Part shown: in pieces, positions 62,314 to 64,000 of the stretch
Layout: each line of letters begins with the position of its first letter
Numbering within the stretch: position 1 is the first letter of the stretch
Source of the DNA: Bacteroidales bacterium UBA3143
GTDB taxonomy: Bacteria; Bacteroidota; Bacteroidia; Bacteroidales; Dysgonomonadaceae
Reading direction: 5' to 3'
Length of the DNA: 64,000 bases
Assembly (NCBI GenBank): GCA_002364735.1
Contig: DEZB01000066.1
Span: 32,480 to 96,479 of the forward strand
The notes under the pieces: generated by a model
Seen by the model: only the letters and a program-made list of their open reading frames with translations
Databases searched by the model: none
Told to the model about the DNA's origin: nothing
Program-made: the position numbers and the translations under genes

Positions 62314-62343
62314 AAAAAAAGAGTGGACATCCACTCTTTTTTT
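62314..62343. terminator. Bidirectional terminator between pckA and nadA
   Basis: GAGTGG (62321-62326) pairs with CCACTC (62331-62336), flanked by seven A and seven or more T, so it works for both convergent genes. Confidence 0.9.
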
Positions 62344-62363
62344 ATTATATACTTTTTCTATTT

Positions 62364-63329
62364 TTACAAACCATACTGTTCAGATATCTCCAACATTCGA
62401 TTAATAGGCATCACAGCCCTTTTTCGCAATTCTTCTTCAATAATTATTTCAGGAGTTTCGTTTTTCAAGCATAAATACAATTTTTCAAGCGTATTTTTTT
62501 TCATATACGAACATTCATTGCAAGCGCATGCTGCATCTTCAGGTGGTGCAGGAATAAATATTTTATCTGGATTTTGTTTCTTTAATTCATGCATTATACC
62601 CGCTTCAGTAACAACAATAAATTTATTATTCACTGATTGAGTAGCAAATTTAAGAATAGAAGAAGTAGAACCTACATGATCTGCTAAAGCTAAAATATAT
62701 TTCTTACATTCAGGATGCGCCAAAATCAGTGCATCTGGATACTTAGATTTCAATTCTAATATCTTTTCTAAAGAGAACTGTTCATGTACATGACATGCAC
62801 CATCCCAAAGGACCATATTCCTACCAGTAACTCTGTTAATATAGTCTCCTAAATTTTTATCTGGTCCAAATATTATTTTTTCGTCGTATGGAAGTGAATC
62901 TACAATTTCTTTTGCGTTACTTGAAGTGACTACAATATCAGTTAAAGCTTTCACAGCGGCCGTAGTGTTCACATATGATATGACTTGATGATTAGGGTGA
63001 TCATTGATAAACTCCTCAAATTCGTTAGCTGGACAGCTATCTGCTAACGAACATCCAGCTTCTAAATCTGGAATCAAAACTTTTTTGTCTGGTGATAGTA
63101 TTTTAGCTGTTTCTCCCATGAAATGGACTCCACACAGTACAATTATTTTATTTGTTGTCTTAGCTGCCCATTGTGCAAGTGCTAAACTGTCTCCAACAAA
63201 ATCAGCTATATCTTGTATTTCTTCATCTTGATAAAAATGCGCCAAAATAATTGCGTCTTTTTCTTTACGAAGAATATTAATATTTTCGATCAGCTCACTT
63301 TTTGTTTTAAAGAAATTATTACCTGACAT
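62364..63329 (-). CDS. nadA: Quinolinate synthase A
   Basis: This 321-residue [4Fe-4S] enzyme condenses iminoaspartate with dihydroxyacetone phosphate to quinolinate for NAD synthesis. ILAHFYQDEEIQDIADFVGDSLALAQWA is the family start. Cluster cysteines are expected in VLCGVHFMGETAKI, DGACHVH and the C-terminal CACNECSYMKKN segment. No nadB or nadC is adjacent in the window. Confidence 0.95.
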   Translation of the reverse strand: MSGNNFFKTKSELIENINILRKEKDAIILAHFYQDEEIQDIADFVGDSLALAQWAAKTTNKIIVLCGVHFMGETAKILSPDKKVLIPDLEAGCSLADSCPANEFEEFINDHPNHQVISYVNTTAAVKALTDIVVTSSNAKEIVDSLPYDEKIIFGPDKNLGDYINRVTGRNMVLWDGACHVHEQFSLEKILELKSKYPDALILAHPECKKYILALADHVGSTSSILKFATQSVNNKFIVVTEAGIMHELKKQNPDKIFIPAPPEDAACACNECSYMKKNTLEKLYLCLKNETPEIIIEEELRKRAVMPINRMLEISEQYGL

Positions 63330-63854
63330 ATTATTATATATATAATTTTAATTGTTTAAAAAAAAGAATATAGTAATGATATATTCCTGTTGATACAGTT
63401 GATAGTTTATTGTTAAATAGCTTTGATATATAGATATTAAAAATATAGTATCTGTTCTTAATAACTTATGAACAATTTATTTAAATGATTGTATCTATAA
63501 ATCATCATTTTATAGACCTTATCAAAAGTTGATGATAAAAATCAAAGTTAATAAATTTAATTCTTTTTGCGTTATAATAGCTGTTGAAAAACTGCTGATG
63601 TACTACTGATAAATAATAATAATTTATAGAGGATTTTATAAACCAAGATTTCCTTATATTTAAAATCTGATTTTACAAATAATTCTATCAACTTTCTATT
63701 TACATTCAATCAACAAGTTTTCAACCGATAAAAACGGGTGTTTTATGATAAGTTTAAACTATAGTATTAATCATTGTATTTGAGTCTATTAGATTAAAAA
63801 TGGGAAAACGTAAGTATTAATGTTTCATATATTGTTAATTGAACATGAATCTGA
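63330..63854. other. AT-rich intergenic region with clustered TTWTCAACA-like sites
   Basis: There is no gene here. Several 9-mers resemble variant DnaA boxes on both strands: TGTTGATAC and AGTTGATAG near 63389-63405, TGTTGAAAA near 63583, CTATCAACT near 63686, AATCAACA near 63708 and TTTTCAACC near 63718. This may be chance in AT-rich DNA or a replication-related site. Confidence 0.3.
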
Positions 63855-63885
63855 TTGCATCAGACAATTTAATTTACTATATTTG
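63855..63885 (+). promoter_or_regulatory. Promoter of the terminal lipoprotein gene
   Basis: TTG at 63855-63857 and TATATTTG at 63878-63885 are spaced by 20 bp, a good Bacteroidetes promoter match. The leader is about 20 nt. Confidence 0.6.
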
Positions 63886-63910
63886 TTATGCCTTATCTAT
63901 AAAAAACAAA

Positions 63911-64000
63911 ATGAGATATATAAACTATATACTATATTTTTTTCTTATATACTTTTTATCATGTTGTGTATCAACAATTAAAATTGCATCAGTTGTTGAA
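63911..64000 (+). CDS. Start of a lipoprotein gene, cut off by the window
   Basis: The visible 30 codons encode a Tyr/Phe-rich hydrophobic signal followed by the lipobox LSCC. Then come VSTIKIASVVE and the window edge. A good promoter sits just upstream. The family cannot be identified from the signal peptide alone. Confidence 0.6.
   Translation, partial: MRYINYILYFFLIYFLSCCVSTIKIASVVE

Overview
The window is AT-rich chromosomal DNA from an anaerobic Bacteroidales-type bacterium. Four SusC/SusD pairs, serine-type sulfatases, Bacteroidetes promoters (-7 box TAnnTTTG), lipoprotein export signals and an ATP-type PEP carboxykinase all point that way. A Dysgonomonadaceae-like host is plausible, but I infer this from gene content and did not check it.

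Layout. Positions 1-151 hold a partial tRNA-Gly and a tRNA-Leu. Positions 1123-4801 hold housekeeping and small genes: a YciO/Sua5-like protein, an S41 protease lipoprotein, a small secreted protein and DusB. About 4.8-53.7 kb is a very large glycan-utilisation region, transcribed entirely from the minus strand. From the top of transcription it runs: SusCD pair 1 (53721-48555); a uronate catabolic operon kduI-kduD-DUF4861-kdgK-eda (48280-43705); SusCD pair 2 (43339-38354); then a long operon with two tandem SusCD pairs, a surface glycan-binding lipoprotein candidate and seven secreted or lipoprotein enzymes (37169-13060). Those enzymes are a PL12 heparinase III-like lyase, two more heparinase II/III-fold lyases, two PL8 lyases, a PL38/alginate-lyase-fold protein and a BNR-4 propeller. 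Further on are a Ca2+/Na+ antiporter, a phosphodiesterase-fold lipoprotein, two Ser-type sulfatases and a GH29 fucosidase. Positions 54-64 kb return to housekeeping: YifB/ComM, a TlpA-like protein without its CxxC, UDP-glucuronate decarboxylase plus a GT2, upp, pckA, nadA and the start of a lipoprotein gene.

How it works together (inference). The SusCD transporters import acidic oligosaccharides that the lyases cut by beta-elimination. Sulfatases and fucosidase trim decorations. The 4-deoxy-5-keto-uronate released goes through KduI, KduD, KdgK and Eda to pyruvate and glyceraldehyde-3-phosphate. The likely target is a sulfated, possibly fucosylated glucuronic-acid polymer such as a glycosaminoglycan. 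No GH88/GH105 unsaturated-uronyl hydrolase and no PUL regulator (HTCS, ECF sigma/anti-sigma, SusR or AraC) is visible in the window.

The most unusual non-coding content is three unrelated-looking repeat systems built on the same plan: short perfect palindromes repeated every 40-43 bp. They are (i) two degenerate inverted copies of a roughly 330-bp element with CACCGCGGTG boxes at 676-1018 and 59070-59400; (ii) a seven-unit array of TTTCGGGATTCCCGAAA at 10571-10835; and (iii) an eleven-unit array mixing two unit types at 37664-38137. A second candidate is a pair of mutually exclusive RNA stems in front of the S41 protease gene.
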